Shown: positions 17,142 through 26,901 of the stretch, one piece after another | How the letters are laid out: every line of letters starts with the position of its first letter | How positions within the stretch are numbered: the stretch's first letter is position 1 | DNA from: Nitrosospira briensis C-128 | GTDB taxonomy: Bacteria > Pseudomonadota > Gammaproteobacteria > Burkholderiales > Nitrosomonadaceae | Direction: 5' to 3' | DNA length: 64,000 nucleotides | Assembly: GCF_000619905.2 (NCBI RefSeq) | Contig: NZ_CP012371.1 | Span: 1,488,001-1,552,000, forward strand | Notes under the pieces: generated by a model | Seen by the model: only the letters and a program-made list of their open reading frames with translations | Told to the model about the DNA's origin: nothing | Databases searched by the model: none | Position numbers and translations under genes: made by a program

Positions 17142-19799
17142 TCATACCTTGATGCTTTGGGCGGGCGCCTTCAATAAGATCGGCAGTATTACCAAGGTGC
17201 AGAGGAGCGTAAAAGTCAGTCCTACGGTAAGCATTATTCCCATACTGGCGGTACCTTCATGCGACGAAAACATGAGGCTTGCGAAATCGACCAGTGCAGT
17301 CAAAGCACTATAGAAAATAGCCCTTGCGGTACTGGTGTGGATCAAGACTTCGCTCACCATCTCGTTATTCAGGCTTCGGTGCACCATGTGCAGGCTACTG
17401 TCGATACCGAGGCCAAGCAATAGCGGCAAAGCAATGATATTTGCAAAATTGAACGGTACATTCAACACGACGGTGAACGCGGCAGTGAATAAACTGGACA
17501 GCAAAAGCGGGGTCAGCACCAGCAGGGTATATTTCATGCTGCGTAATATTATCAGCAGTGCGATGACAATCCCCGCCAGCGCCAGTAGAAATGCCTGGAT
17601 AAATGCCTGCACCACTGCCTCACCTGCTTCAAGGCTCACCATGGGCGCCCCTGTGGCGTTCGGCGCGACTTGTTGCACCGAACGCACAAAACGCCGCAAT
17701 GCATCGTTGTCGTTAAGATCTTCAGCCGGATAGACCGCGATCCGGTACTCGCCCGAGCGGCTTTCCCACCGGCTGCTTAGCGATTCCGGCAGGTCCTTCA
17801 TGCCAAATGGGACAGCTTCGGTAGCAATCCGCAAGCTCTGCAAAGCGGAGGGCAGTGTAGTCAGAAGATCGGCCTCCGCTGATTGCAGCAAGTGACTCCT
17901 CTCGTCGGCACTCGCCGCATCGAGTCGGACAAGCAGAGCGGTAAGAGATGCTTTGAGAGCACGAACACTTGCCAATGCGGGATGATCGGAACGCTCGGCG
18001 ATAAATCGATCCAATGCGGCGACCAGTGTATCCAACGATTTACGTTGATTTACCTGGGCTTCACCGCCCATCGGCCGAGCCTGCGTTGTATTCGTTATCG
18101 GTCCCATCGTAAGAGCCATTTCCTCGATAAGCGAAAGTTTCTCTTCCTGCTCTGCTGGCACCAGATCGAAGATGGTAACCACCTTGGTCACTTCAGGAAG
18201 CTTGGCCAGCTGCTGCGCCAGACGTTCTGCTTCTTTTCGATCGCGGGCCAATGCGGTCGCATGCCAGGGGGAATTGTCGACGTCCAGAAGAAGTTCCTTG
18301 AATGTCCGTATCGCTTCTCCATTCTGCGCTTGCATATTCAGCAGGTTATAGTCAAATGTTACCCGAGGCAGTATTGCAAGAGCAGCAACCAAAGCGACGA
18401 AAGTGACGGCATAAGTCAACTTGTGCCACTTCAGGGATAGCTCAAGCACTTTCCCCACTGAGCTCTTTGTGGTGGCTTTCGTTGACAACTTCCTGGGAAA
18501 ATAACGTAGCAGAGCGGGCCCTATGGTAAGGGTAACGAGCAGACTGATCACCATACCGGTACCGGAAATGATCCCCAATTCCGCGACTCCACTATAATCG
18601 GTAGGCATGAATGCGTAAAAACCGATGGCGTTGGTGATCGTACACGCGGTCAGTGCCGCCCCGGCATCGCCACCGGACAGGTGCATGGCTTCGGCCGGCG
18701 AAGTACCGCTTTCCAGGATCTCACGATATCGGAGCAGAAAATGGATGGCAAAATCGGCCCCCAGGCCGATATAGAGCACTGCAAACGCGATAGAGATCAG
18801 ATTCAGGTGACCAACCACCGCAGTGGCGAACGCCGCGGTAAGAAGCAAACCCATCGTCAGGCAAACGAGCACATTAATTATCAGTCCCGCATTATGCATC
18901 GCGAAGTAGAGCACGATGGCGACCATTACAAATGTGATGATTCCGGCATACTCCATTCCGCGCAACGAGCTGTTGAGCTCCTCCTCAGCCAGCGCTACCT
19001 CGCCGGTAATTCGCAACCGAACCGGTCCATTTTCCGACACGCCGACATCTTTTGCTGCTGCATAAAGGGCTGCGATGGACTGCTCCGCCGGTGATAGCTG
19101 CGTGTAATCAAGTTTCGGTTTAACTACGATCAACTGCTGGTAATTATTCTTCTGCGGTTCTCCATTGAACAGTGATTGCCACGATAAGGCCCGGGGCGAT
19201 CCATTGAGCCGTGCGTCAAAAGTTGCGCTTATCCCGTTCAGCACGGGTTGAAGCTCCATGCTGCGTCCCTCGCGCAACTCGTCCACCGCTCGGGTAAGCA
19301 CGGAAGCAAAAGATGATAAGGTGGGGTTTTCGGAGATATGCGCTATGAGCGGCTGTGCCGCGGCCAAGCGATCGGTGATTTGTTCCAGCTCGGGAATACT
19401 TTCGTAGAGCAAGCCGTTACGCTCAAAAAAAACGTCCACGTTAGGCGTGTAGACATCGTAAAAACTGGCAGTATCTTTTTTAAGCTGTGCGGCAAGACGT
19501 TCGGTTGCCAGATATACCTGCTCGGGCGTGGGGGCGTCCAGCACCACCAGCAGGGTTTCCATGTCCTGCGGGAACGTCTCGTTGTAGTGCTTCATATTGA
19601 CGCGAAACGGCAGATGCTCCGAGAGCATGTCCGTGGTATCGGTGTTTATACCGAGGTTACGCGAAACATATAATCCGCACACGACAGTGACCAACAAAGC
19701 CCCTAGAAGAATCCAGGCGGCGTATTGGTAAGAGAGTGTGGACCAGCGCGCGAAGATGTCGTATATGCGGCTGTGAGAAGCTTTGATTGGTGTGGCCAT
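17142..19799 (-). CDS. hpnN: Hopanoid RND transporter HpnN
   Basis: HpnN is an inner-membrane RND-family (MmpL-like) protein that moves hopanoids towards the outer membrane. The 885 residues show the family plan: one N-terminal membrane segment (WILLGALLVTVVCGLYV), a periplasmic domain, a five-helix block around residues 280-430 with GLGADFAIHFLLRYRE, a second periplasmic domain, and a final block with LGLGIDSSLHMVHR. The early block NLGINTDTTDMLSEHLPFR is typical of HpnN. It follows hpnM by 51 bases, so the two form an operon. Confidence 0.93.
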   Translation of the reverse strand: MATPIKASHSRIYDIFARWSTLSYQYAAWILLGALLVTVVCGLYVSRNLGINTDTTDMLSEHLPFRVNMKHYNETFPQDMETLLVVLDAPTPEQVYLATERLAAQLKKDTASFYDVYTPNVDVFFERNGLLYESIPELEQITDRLAAAQPLIAHISENPTLSSFASVLTRAVDELREGRSMELQPVLNGISATFDARLNGSPRALSWQSLFNGEPQKNNYQQLIVVKPKLDYTQLSPAEQSIAALYAAAKDVGVSENGPVRLRITGEVALAEEELNSSLRGMEYAGIITFVMVAIVLYFAMHNAGLIINVLVCLTMGLLLTAAFATAVVGHLNLISIAFAVLYIGLGADFAIHFLLRYREILESGTSPAEAMHLSGGDAGAALTACTITNAIGFYAFMPTDYSGVAELGIISGTGMVISLLVTLTIGPALLRYFPRKLSTKATTKSSVGKVLELSLKWHKLTYAVTFVALVAALAILPRVTFDYNLLNMQAQNGEAIRTFKELLLDVDNSPWHATALARDRKEAERLAQQLAKLPEVTKVVTIFDLVPAEQEEKLSLIEEMALTMGPITNTTQARPMGGEAQVNQRKSLDTLVAALDRFIAERSDHPALASVRALKASLTALLVRLDAASADERSHLLQSAEADLLTTLPSALQSLRIATEAVPFGMKDLPESLSSRWESRSGEYRIAVYPAEDLNDNDALRRFVRSVQQVAPNATGAPMVSLEAGEAVVQAFIQAFLLALAGIVIALLIILRSMKYTLLVLTPLLLSSLFTAAFTVVLNVPFNFANIIALPLLLGLGIDSSLHMVHRSLNNEMVSEVLIHTSTARAIFYSALTALVDFASLMFSSHEGTASMGIMLTVGLTFTLLCTLVILPILLKAPAQSIKV

Positions 19800-19850
19800 C
19801 CTTGAGGAAGCAATTTAGGACGATCAATCCTCGGTGCTGCCCAGGTTTTT

Positions 19851-20480
19851 TTAACCTTGCTCGGTCAGGATGATCTTTTTCTTGAGCATGTCGATGAGTG
19901 TCGCGAAACCATCACGCTGGAGGATAGCACGGTACTCGACCCGTTTCAGTGCGAGATCGCTGACGCCGTCAGCCAGGACGTTGACAATGCGCCATCCATC
20001 CTTTCCATTCCGGAGGATATAGTCGAAACGTACGGGCTCGCCGGTCGGTAAAAACAGCTTGCTGCGTACCATTATCTGATCCCGCGGCATCGATTGTTGC
20101 TCTATAAATTCGAACCGCTCACCTTCGTAACTTCTGAACCAACCTACGTAGGTGCCAATGCTGAGCTTTCGAAAAATGTCCTTGAACGTGCGCTGTTGCT
20201 CGGCATCCAATTGAGTCCAGTTGGCCCCTAGCGTAGTGCGGGCAATAAAATCAAGATCGTGGGTGCGATCAATAACAGGGGCCAGCAATTCATAGCGACC
20301 TTCATATCCGAGTTTCGGCCCTTCTCGCATCGCCTTGATAAGCGACTCGTGCAGGTCATTCACTACCTGTTCCGGACTGGAGGCATCCTGGGTCTCGGCC
20401 CAGGATACAGGCGCAGCCAGCAACATGACTGCTATCACCTGAAATTTCAAAGCGGACGTAATGGCGCGCAGGATTTTCAT
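19851..20480 (-). CDS. hpnM: HpnM, MlaC/Ttg2D-like periplasmic lipid carrier of the hopanoid cluster
   Basis: HpnM belongs to the toluene-tolerance Ttg2D/MlaC family of periplasmic lipid-binding proteins and is thought to work with HpnN. From the ATG at 20480 (MKILRAITS) the protein has 209 residues, a signal peptide ending at VSWA-ETQ, and the family blocks LLAPVIDRTHDLDFIAR, TLGANWTQLD and FRSYEGERFEF. A longer frame to 20585 exists, but the ATG at 20480 has AAAGG upstream and gives a normal signal peptide. Confidence 0.88.
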   Translation of the reverse strand: MKILRAITSALKFQVIAVMLLAAPVSWAETQDASSPEQVVNDLHESLIKAMREGPKLGYEGRYELLAPVIDRTHDLDFIARTTLGANWTQLDAEQQRTFKDIFRKLSIGTYVGWFRSYEGERFEFIEQQSMPRDQIMVRSKLFLPTGEPVRFDYILRNGKDGWRIVNVLADGVSDLALKRVEYRAILQRDGFATLIDMLKKKIILTEQG

Positions 20481-20709
20481 ATTGACAACCTTTATAGCAA
20501 CGCTAATCGCGCTATACGCCGTAGCGCCGAAGTGAGGCCTGATCAGTCGGCCAAACGTTATACCCGATGGGCTGGGCGCTACCATGACTGGATTAAACCT
20601 GCCATGGCTGCCCCATCTGTTTAAGGCCGGGAGTCACAAGCGTCGATAAAGGCCACGCCCCATGGACTCATTGTGGACAGCGAGTCATCATGAGGAAACC
20701 GGGTTTCCG

Positions 20710-20745
20710 GTGCCCTTAAAGCCGGCTTGCGGGCTTTAAGGGCAC
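20710..20745 (-). terminator. Strong 14-bp hairpin downstream of hpnH
   Basis: GTGCCCTTAAAGCC (20710-20723) pairs perfectly with GGCTTTAAGGGCAC (20732-20745) around an eight-base loop, 18 bases after the hpnH stop. A second small stem (GGAAACC/GGTTTCC, around 20693-20708) follows. There is no U-run. It probably ends or stabilises the hpnH transcript and separates it from hpnMN. Confidence 0.55.
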
Positions 20746-20763
20746 GACAATAACCCTGGTTTA

Positions 20764-21870
20764 TCATTCCACCTTAACAGGAATTCCAGCGAGCGTTGCT
20801 GGAGATTTCAGTTTTTCGGACGCCCATTTAGGTGTGGATTCAGCCACCATCGGACCAGTGGTTCTTGGACCCCTGAGGGAGGTGAGTAATGCCTTCACCG
20901 GATGCTGCAACATATCTTCAACGGCGGTCGCCTCATAGCCACAATGGGCCATGCACTGGGCACACTTGGGATTGCTGCTGTTACCGTATTTTTCCCACGG
21001 GGTGTCCTCCAGCAGTTCCTGAAAACTGGACGCATATCCTTCATCCGACAATAAGTAGCAAGGTTTTTGCCATCCGAACACGTTGCGCGTCGGATTGCCC
21101 CAGGGGGTACACTGATAATTCTGGTTACCTGCAAGAAAATCAAGATAAAGCGAGGAATGATTCAATTTCCAGTTCCGCGTCTTGCCCAACTTGAAGATAC
21201 CTCGAAATAGATTCTTGGTATCCTTCCCCTTGATAAAGATGTCCTGTCTCGGGGCGCGTTCATAGCTGAATCCCGGCGCGATGGTTGCGCCTTCGATACC
21301 TAGCTCCATGGCATAATCAAGAAACTCGGCAACATCCTCGGGCGTCTCGCCCTGGAATAGGGTACAGTTTACGGTGACCCTGAACCCTCTTGCCACTGCC
21401 ATTTTTATGGCTTCAACTGCCCGGTCAAAAACACCATCCTGGCAAACCGAGGCATCATGCCGCTCCTTCAGGCCATCCAGATGGATTGAAAAAGTCAGAT
21501 AAGGCGACGGCGTATAGTCGTCCATCTTTTTTTTCAACAGGAGCGCATTCGTGCACAGGTAAATATACTTCTTCCGCGCAATGATACCCGCGACAATTTG
21601 CGGCATTTCCTTATGTATCAGCGGCTCCCCCCCGGGAATGGATACCATTGGCGCGCCGCACTCATCAACCGCCTCCATGCATTGTTCAACAGAAAGCCGC
21701 TGGTCCAGGATGTGGTCCGGATAGTCTATTTTACCGCAGCCTGCACAAGCCAAATTGCAACGAAACAGAGGCTCCAGCATCAGAACCATAGGATATTTTT
21801 TTACCCCTTTCAACTTTTGCTTGAGCAGATAAGTGCCTACAGCTATTTGTTGACGTAAAGGAACTCCCAT
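20764..21870 (-). CDS. hpnH: Hopanoid radical SAM protein HpnH (adenosylhopane synthase)
   Basis: HpnH joins a 5'-deoxyadenosyl radical to diploptene to make adenosylhopane, the precursor of extended hopanoids. The 4Fe-4S motif CNLACAGC is near residue 39-46, with the SPASM-like cysteines later in CAQCMAHCGYE. The N-terminus MGVPLRQQ is typical, so I chose ATG 21870, which has GGAGG upstream, over 21885. Its product is the substrate of HpnG encoded in the same cluster. Confidence 0.96.
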   Translation of the reverse strand: MGVPLRQQIAVGTYLLKQKLKGVKKYPMVLMLEPLFRCNLACAGCGKIDYPDHILDQRLSVEQCMEAVDECGAPMVSIPGGEPLIHKEMPQIVAGIIARKKYIYLCTNALLLKKKMDDYTPSPYLTFSIHLDGLKERHDASVCQDGVFDRAVEAIKMAVARGFRVTVNCTLFQGETPEDVAEFLDYAMELGIEGATIAPGFSYERAPRQDIFIKGKDTKNLFRGIFKLGKTRNWKLNHSSLYLDFLAGNQNYQCTPWGNPTRNVFGWQKPCYLLSDEGYASSFQELLEDTPWEKYGNSSNPKCAQCMAHCGYEATAVEDMLQHPVKALLTSLRGPRTTGPMVAESTPKWASEKLKSPATLAGIPVKVE

Positions 21871-22322
21871 GAGTAAACCCTCCAAAAACTTGTATAAAAC
21901 CGATTGATAGCCACAGGCAGTAAGTGCCCAGTTTTTTCTGTTATTTTCCCATGCCGAACTTGATAGTCAGAATACGTTCTGATCTCCGGACGATCCCATA
22001 TTCCACTCTTGCATACTTGCAAGCTGCTCGCCGGTGCTCCGGTTTCCAACCCCTGGCCCATCATGCATTCTGGGTCAAAAAGCTGTTCATTCCGCTACAT
22101 CGAAGCGCCCTGCGACAGATCAGGTTCCAGTCATTTTTTTCGCTTACATTCTTGTTACAACAGCATATTAGCACGGATATTTTTCAAACTAAACACACAA
22201 CATTTTCAGGGTCTAATGAGGCTCCGAACAACCCTCAACGCGGACGTAACGGCGGTTTTGCGCTATGCTCGATCCCCTTCCGCTTCGATTTTCAGGGGGG
22301 GAGCCGATTCCATAAAAGAAGG
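21871..22322. other. Gene-free region between hpnH and the porin terminator
   Basis: About 450 bases without a credible gene. Open frames here lack ribosome-binding sites and family resemblance. The hpnH promoter should lie near 21890-22000 but I could not fix it. No tRNA or repeat was found. Confidence 0.5.
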
Positions 22323-22353
22323 AAAAAAATGGGGCGCCTAGGCGCCCCATTTT
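22323..22353 (-). terminator. Rho-independent terminator of the porin gene
   Basis: The palindrome ATGGGGCGCCTAGGCGCCCCAT (centre near 22339) is followed, in minus-strand sense, by seven T's (22323-22329). It lies about 20 bases after the porin stop. Confidence 0.92.
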
Positions 22354-22370
22354 CAATTGGTTCGTTTCAA

Positions 22371-23636
22371 TTAAAAATTGTGACGGATACCAATCGTGTA
22401 GGTAGCACGACTACCTGTTGCATAGCTGGGGGCAGCATAGCTGACAGTAGAGGTACCGAGGTTATTTGCATCTGAACCATTCGGGTTGCTCACGTATACA
22501 TGCTGATAACCACCAAACACGCTCGTGCGCTTGCTCAGATTGTGGATTGCACCTACCGTAAAGCTATCGGCTTTGCGTGCTGCTGAGTTATTGACGCCGC
22601 CTGCGTGGGCCTTGGTCATACCGCCCTGAGCCACCAGAGTGGTGTTGCCCCACTTGTATTGCGCGCCTGCGAACCAGATGTTGCCATCGCCGCCCCAGTT
22701 CATTGCGGAATTGCACTGCCCTGTGCCGCTACCAGCGGAGTCGAGCGGGTTCGCTACCAGCGCGGCTGCTGTGGTACAGGTGGCGGAGCCGAGCGCGTTG
22801 TTGATATTTTCATATTGGCCGCTGAACTTGAAGTTTTCCCAAGTCCATGCACCACCAACCCGCCATACTTCTTCTGTCTTGAGACCGATGCTCTTCTGTG
22901 TTCCATTGGCGTTGTCTCTGGAGTACCCACCAAATATATCAAGCCCCATGCCCATGAAATCGACATGATATTTGGCAGCAGCCTGGCCGTCGAACTCACC
23001 GTTTCTACCACCGGTATTGCCTTGGCTGCCCAGTCCGCCCGGAGCGAAACCAGCTATCAGGCTGCCGGATTGCAGGGGATCGAGCGTATTTGCATCACCC
23101 GGCATAAGCAAGCCGGAAAAAGAGAAACCCTCTATCGTTGCCGAGTCGTAGCGGATGGCACTGTTGACGAAGCCATTTGCACCCGAGCCCATACCGTTGG
23201 CGCCAGCAGACATGGTACCGCCGGCACCGTTGGCTTGCAGCGTGGTGTACGCAAACGGATCAATGGTCATACCACCGGCGAAGTCCTTGAAGGGAGATTG
23301 AACGCGGCCAAATTTGACATCACCCCACTGGTTGCTGGAAAGACCCACCCATTGCTCACGAGGTGTGGTGGCTGAGCCGGAACCGGCGTTCAAGCCCATT
23401 TCCAGACGGGCATTTGCCCTGAATCCATTGCCGAGATCCTCGGTAATATGCAGACCCCAACGTGATGAGCGGGAGTTGTCTTGCAGCGATCCTTGGCTGG
23501 GTTGGCTGGCAAAATCGACGAGGCTGTATTCAGCTTGTACCCGGCCAAAAATTGTGACGTTCGTCCCCTGAGCGGATGCAACCACCGGGGCCGCGAGTGC
23601 ACCAGCAGCAGCCAGTGCAATCAGTTTCTTTTTCAT
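22371..23636 (-). CDS. Gram-negative general porin (betaproteobacterial OmpC/Omp32-like family)
   Basis: This forms trimeric diffusion channels in the outer membrane. The 421-residue protein has a signal peptide (cleavage at ASA-QGT, about residue 22), the porin start VTIFGRVQAEYS, the block SRWGLHITEDLGNGFRANARLE, and the C-terminal strand TYTIGIRHNF ending in Phe, needed for BAM insertion. Glycine-rich and Asn-rich external loops are long. AAGGAG lies before the ATG and a strong terminator follows, so it is probably a highly expressed single gene. The upstream leader (23637-23899) holds a small CCTCTC/GAGAGG stem at 23719-23735. Confidence 0.92.
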   Translation of the reverse strand: MKKKLIALAAAGALAAPVVASAQGTNVTIFGRVQAEYSLVDFASQPSQGSLQDNSRSSRWGLHITEDLGNGFRANARLEMGLNAGSGSATTPREQWVGLSSNQWGDVKFGRVQSPFKDFAGGMTIDPFAYTTLQANGAGGTMSAGANGMGSGANGFVNSAIRYDSATIEGFSFSGLLMPGDANTLDPLQSGSLIAGFAPGGLGSQGNTGGRNGEFDGQAAAKYHVDFMGMGLDIFGGYSRDNANGTQKSIGLKTEEVWRVGGAWTWENFKFSGQYENINNALGSATCTTAAALVANPLDSAGSGTGQCNSAMNWGGDGNIWFAGAQYKWGNTTLVAQGGMTKAHAGGVNNSAARKADSFTVGAIHNLSKRTSVFGGYQHVYVSNPNGSDANNLGTSTVSYAAPSYATGSRATYTIGIRHNF

Positions 23637-23899
23637 ATGGAAAATCTCCTTTAAAGTTGAAACGGTGGGGTGCCTCTCACCGACCCTATTTCGGTGATGT
23701 AGTGTCCCGCTGCTTGGACCTCTCTGAATGAGAGGGTTGAGAGATTGTGCCTAACGTAGCAACGGCTAGCAAGGAAATAACGAGACTTTCGAAGTATGGA
23801 AGATGTATGTGTTGCTTTTTTGCAACAAAAAGGTTCGGCTCGCGATCCAGGTAAAAGGTAAGCGCCGGTTCGGGCATGGTAAACCGTAACACTTGTGTG

Positions 23900-24739
23900 T
23901 CAATCCTGCCCAAATAGTCGCGCCAGCTCCGCTCCCGGATCATCGGCGCGCATGAAAGCTTCGCCCACGAGAAAGGCATTGACCTGATGATTGCGCATCA
24001 GCACGACATTGGCGGGTACGAGTATGCCGCTTTCGGTTATTACAATGCGCTCGGGCGGAATGCGATCGAGCAATTGCAGCGTAGTGTCCAGGCGAGTTTC
24101 GAACGTATGCAGGTTGCGATTGTTGATGCCGATCAGGGAGGAACTTAATTGCAACGCGAGCTCCAGCTCTGCACCGTCATGCACCTCAACCAGCACCCCC
24201 ATGCCGAGCGCGTGCGCGAGCGATTCAAGCTCGAGCATCCGAGCTACTATTTCCGTCTCTTGCCGGCACTCTCCAGTCATGAGAGAAGCCTTGCGGAAGG
24301 CCGCCACGATAACCAGGATGCAATCCGCTCCCATCGCGCGGGCCTCAACCACCTGATATTGATCCAGCATGAAATCCTTGCGCAATACCGGCAGATCACA
24401 AGCGGCCTTGGCCTGCCTTAAATACTCCGCGCAACCGCTGAAAAACCGGTTATCGGTTAATACCGACAGACAGGCTGCTCCATGTCTCGCATAGGTGGCC
24501 GCGATGGCAGCCGGGTCGAACTGCTCCCGCAAGACACCTCGGCTGGGGCTGGCTTTCTTGATTTCCGCAATGACCGCCGGCAACCCGGCACCCATCTTAT
24601 AGCGGAGTGCCCCGGCAAAATCCCTGGGATGGGGCACGGCCTCGGCTTCGCGATACAATTCGTCAAGCGGCCTCACCGCCTTTGCGGCAGCGATCTCCTG
24701 CCGCTTGACGGCTAAAATCTCTTGCAGAATGTCGGCCAT
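23900..24739 (-). CDS. trpC: Indole-3-glycerol phosphate synthase
   Basis: TrpC closes the indole ring in tryptophan synthesis. The 279-residue TIM barrel shows [13 protein letters not shown] (catalytic Lys), [24 protein letters not shown] and VITESGI, all active-site or phosphate-binding blocks. The start is three bases after the trpD stop, so translation is coupled. It is a stand-alone TrpC with no fused TrpF domain. Confidence 0.97.
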   Translation of the reverse strand: MADILQEILAVKRQEIAAAKAVRPLDELYREAEAVPHPRDFAGALRYKMGAGLPAVIAEIKKASPSRGVLREQFDPAAIAATYARHGAACLSVLTDNRFFSGCAEYLRQAKAACDLPVLRKDFMLDQYQVVEARAMGADCILVIVAAFRKASLMTGECRQETEIVARMLELESLAHALGMGVLVEVHDGAELELALQLSSSLIGINNRNLHTFETRLDTTLQLLDRIPPERIVITESGILVPANVVLMRNHQVNAFLVGEAFMRADDPGAELARLFGQD

Positions 24740-24742
24740 AGA

Positions 24743-25795
24743 CTAAACTCGGGAAGCTTCATTCCGATTTTCACGATTTGAGAATTCGACCAGCTCCAGC
24801 AATTTTGCCTTGGCTGCACCGCTCTCTATCGCGACGTGGGCTTTTTCCAAACCTTGCTCCAGTGATTCCGCTACACCGGCAACGTAGATCGCCGCGCCTG
24901 CGTTGAGCAATACGACATCGCGCGCCGGGCCGGGCTGATTATCCAGCACCGACAGCAACATCTTTCTGGATTGAATACTATCTTGTGCCTGTATCGACTC
25001 AATGGCAGCGGTACTCATGCCGAAATCTTCGGGTTTGATAGTATATTCAATCACCTCGCCGTGCCTGAGTTCACCTACCCAGGTTTCGCCGGCGATGGTG
25101 ATCTCATCCAATCCACCTTGCCCATTTCTGCCGTGGACCACCATCACGTGGCGGCTGCCCAGGCGCTGCAGTACCCGAACCAATATACCGACGAGATCGG
25201 GATGAAATACGCCCAGCAACTGATTTCTTGCCCCGGCAGGATTGGTCAGCGGCCCCAGGATATTAAACAGGGTACGCACGCCCAGATCACGCCTCACCGG
25301 TGCGGCATGTTTCATGGCGCTGTGAAAATTGGGGGCGAACATGAATCCGAGGCCGATTTCCTTTATGTCTTCGGCTACCTGACCAGGGGTCTGGTTGAGG
25401 TTGACACCAAGGGCCTCAAGCACGTCCGCGCTACCCGATTTGCTGGAGACGGAGCGCCCACCGTGCTTGGCGACCCGTGCACCCGCAGCCGCCGCGACAA
25501 AAGCCGCGGTGGTTGAAATATTGAAAGTGTGGGCGGCATCGCCTCCTGTCCCGCATGTATCCACGAGATGCCGGTTATCCGCCACTTCCACGCGGGTAGC
25601 AAATTCGCGCATCACCTGTGCCGCGGCGGCGATTTCACCAATGGTTTCTTTCTTTACCCGCAGTCCGGTGACGATAGCGGCGATCAGTGCGGGTGACAAC
25701 TCGCCACGCATGATCTGCCGCATGAGTGAAAGCATTTCATCGTGAAAGATTTCACGATGTTCTATGATGCGGGCCAGCGCTTCTTGCGGCTTCAT
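24743..25795 (-). CDS. trpD: Anthranilate phosphoribosyltransferase
   Basis: TrpD transfers phosphoribose from PRPP to anthranilate. Its 350 residues include the PRPP-binding CGTGGD at 81-86 and the [15 protein letters not shown] anthranilate/PRPP loop at 110-124, plus [13 protein letters not shown]. It lies between trpG (65-base gap) and trpC (three-base gap). The order trpG-trpD-trpC is typical of proteobacteria; trpE is not adjacent within the window. Confidence 0.97.
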   Translation of the reverse strand: MKPQEALARIIEHREIFHDEMLSLMRQIMRGELSPALIAAIVTGLRVKKETIGEIAAAAQVMREFATRVEVADNRHLVDTCGTGGDAAHTFNISTTAAFVAAAAGARVAKHGGRSVSSKSGSADVLEALGVNLNQTPGQVAEDIKEIGLGFMFAPNFHSAMKHAAPVRRDLGVRTLFNILGPLTNPAGARNQLLGVFHPDLVGILVRVLQRLGSRHVMVVHGRNGQGGLDEITIAGETWVGELRHGEVIEYTIKPEDFGMSTAAIESIQAQDSIQSRKMLLSVLDNQPGPARDVVLLNAGAAIYVAGVAESLEQGLEKAHVAIESGAAKAKLLELVEFSNRENRNEASRV

Positions 25796-25860
25796 AAATC
25801 TTTCCTTTTCCGGAATGCGTCAGCTTCACATGGCCCTCTTCAGGGTCGCTCAGAAAGCTC

Positions 25861-26424
25861 TTACTGGCTCAGAAAGTTTTCCAGCAACTGGTGTCCGTAT
25901 TGGGTGAGGATGGATTCCGGATGAAACTGCAGGCCTTCGACCGGGAGAGTTTTATGGCGCACGCCCATGATCTCCCCATCTTCAGTCCATGCAGTGATTT
26001 CAAGACATTCCGGAAGGCTCTCGCGTTCTATAACCAGCGAATGATAGCGAGTCGCGGTGAACGGGTTTGGCAAATCACGAAATACGCCGACGCCATTATG
26101 AAAGATAGGCGAAGTTTTTCCATGCATGAGTTGTCTGGCGTGGATGATTTTCCCGCCGAAAGCTTGTCCTATGCTCTGGTGACCCAGGCAGACGCCCAGT
26201 ATGGGAACTTGACTGTTGTAATGCTCAATCAACGATACCGATATGCCCGCTTCATCTGGCGTGCAGGGGCCCGGTGAAATCACGATGCGCGCAGGCTTTA
26301 GCCGCGCAATTTCATCGAATGTGATTTCATCATTGCGAAACACTCTCACTTCCTCGCCCAGCTCGCCAAAATACTGCACCAGGTTGTAGGTGAAAGAATC
26401 ATAGTTGTCGATCATGAGCAGCAT
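25861..26424 (-). CDS. trpG: Anthranilate synthase, glutamine amidotransferase component
   Basis: TrpG supplies ammonia from glutamine to TrpE; in many bacteria the same protein also serves p-aminobenzoate synthesis as PabA. From ATG 26424 the protein has 187 residues. The class I triad is Cys79 ([11 protein letters not shown]), His168 and Glu170 (QFHPES). The family start [15 protein letters not shown] decides the start; the frame stays open upstream to 26718, but that 98-residue extension has no family counterpart. An alternative ATG is at 26451. No trpE is next to it, so its partner is encoded elsewhere. Confidence 0.95.
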   Translation of the reverse strand: MLLMIDNYDSFTYNLVQYFGELGEEVRVFRNDEITFDEIARLKPARIVISPGPCTPDEAGISVSLIEHYNSQVPILGVCLGHQSIGQAFGGKIIHARQLMHGKTSPIFHNGVGVFRDLPNPFTATRYHSLVIERESLPECLEITAWTEDGEIMGVRHKTLPVEGLQFHPESILTQYGHQLLENFLSQ

Positions 26425-26901
26425 ATGATTTACTTCGATGAAATCGGTCATTATACCCGTGTGTGCTTGCGGCGGGGGTCGCCCGCGAGCGTTGGCAAGT
26501 CTCCCGTTCGGACCGCGTCTTTGTTGAAAGTTATCTGTGCCGCGACGCTGCGTACGCCGCAGCCGCTTGAAATCGTTAGTTCGGGGCTTGCAGCGCCGGC
26601 TGGGGAAGTAAATATCCGGGCAGGAAAAATCAGAAGAATGGAATGCCGCGCGCATGAGCTCTTTGAAGAGGGGGGCTCTGGTCTGCCGACGGCACAGCGA
26701 CAGCCAATTTGAAGCCAATGCATGTTGATTGCGTTTTCATGCTGCTTATGCGCTCGCAGCGATCTCCCGCTTACCGGTAAAACCTCGCGCTCCAGGCACC
26801 GATATTTGAGACAAGAGTTGCCGCAGACGATCGGCACGATACGCGGATAGCGAGCCTGACGATTCTATTGTGTTGCGATTTCGATTCGGCTGGAGCCAGA
26901 A
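26425..26901. other. Gene-free region upstream of trpG
   Basis: Nearly 480 bases with open frames but no recognisable protein, no attenuator-type leader peptide with tandem Trp codons, and no terminator that I can defend. It presumably carries the trpGDC promoter. I looked for a trpE remnant and found none. Confidence 0.4.

Noticed and set aside
22323-22353. Palindrome near 22339 as an operator or recombination site
   Set aside because: Position just after the porin stop and the seven-T run identify it as an intrinsic terminator.
26425-26718. 98-residue N-terminal extension of TrpG in the same frame
   Set aside because: TrpG proteins begin with [11 protein letters not shown]; the extension is Arg-rich, has no family counterpart and no good start signal.
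26425-26901. Possible trpE remnant or trp leader upstream of trpG
   Set aside because: No chorismate-binding motifs in any frame and no tandem Trp codons followed by a terminator.
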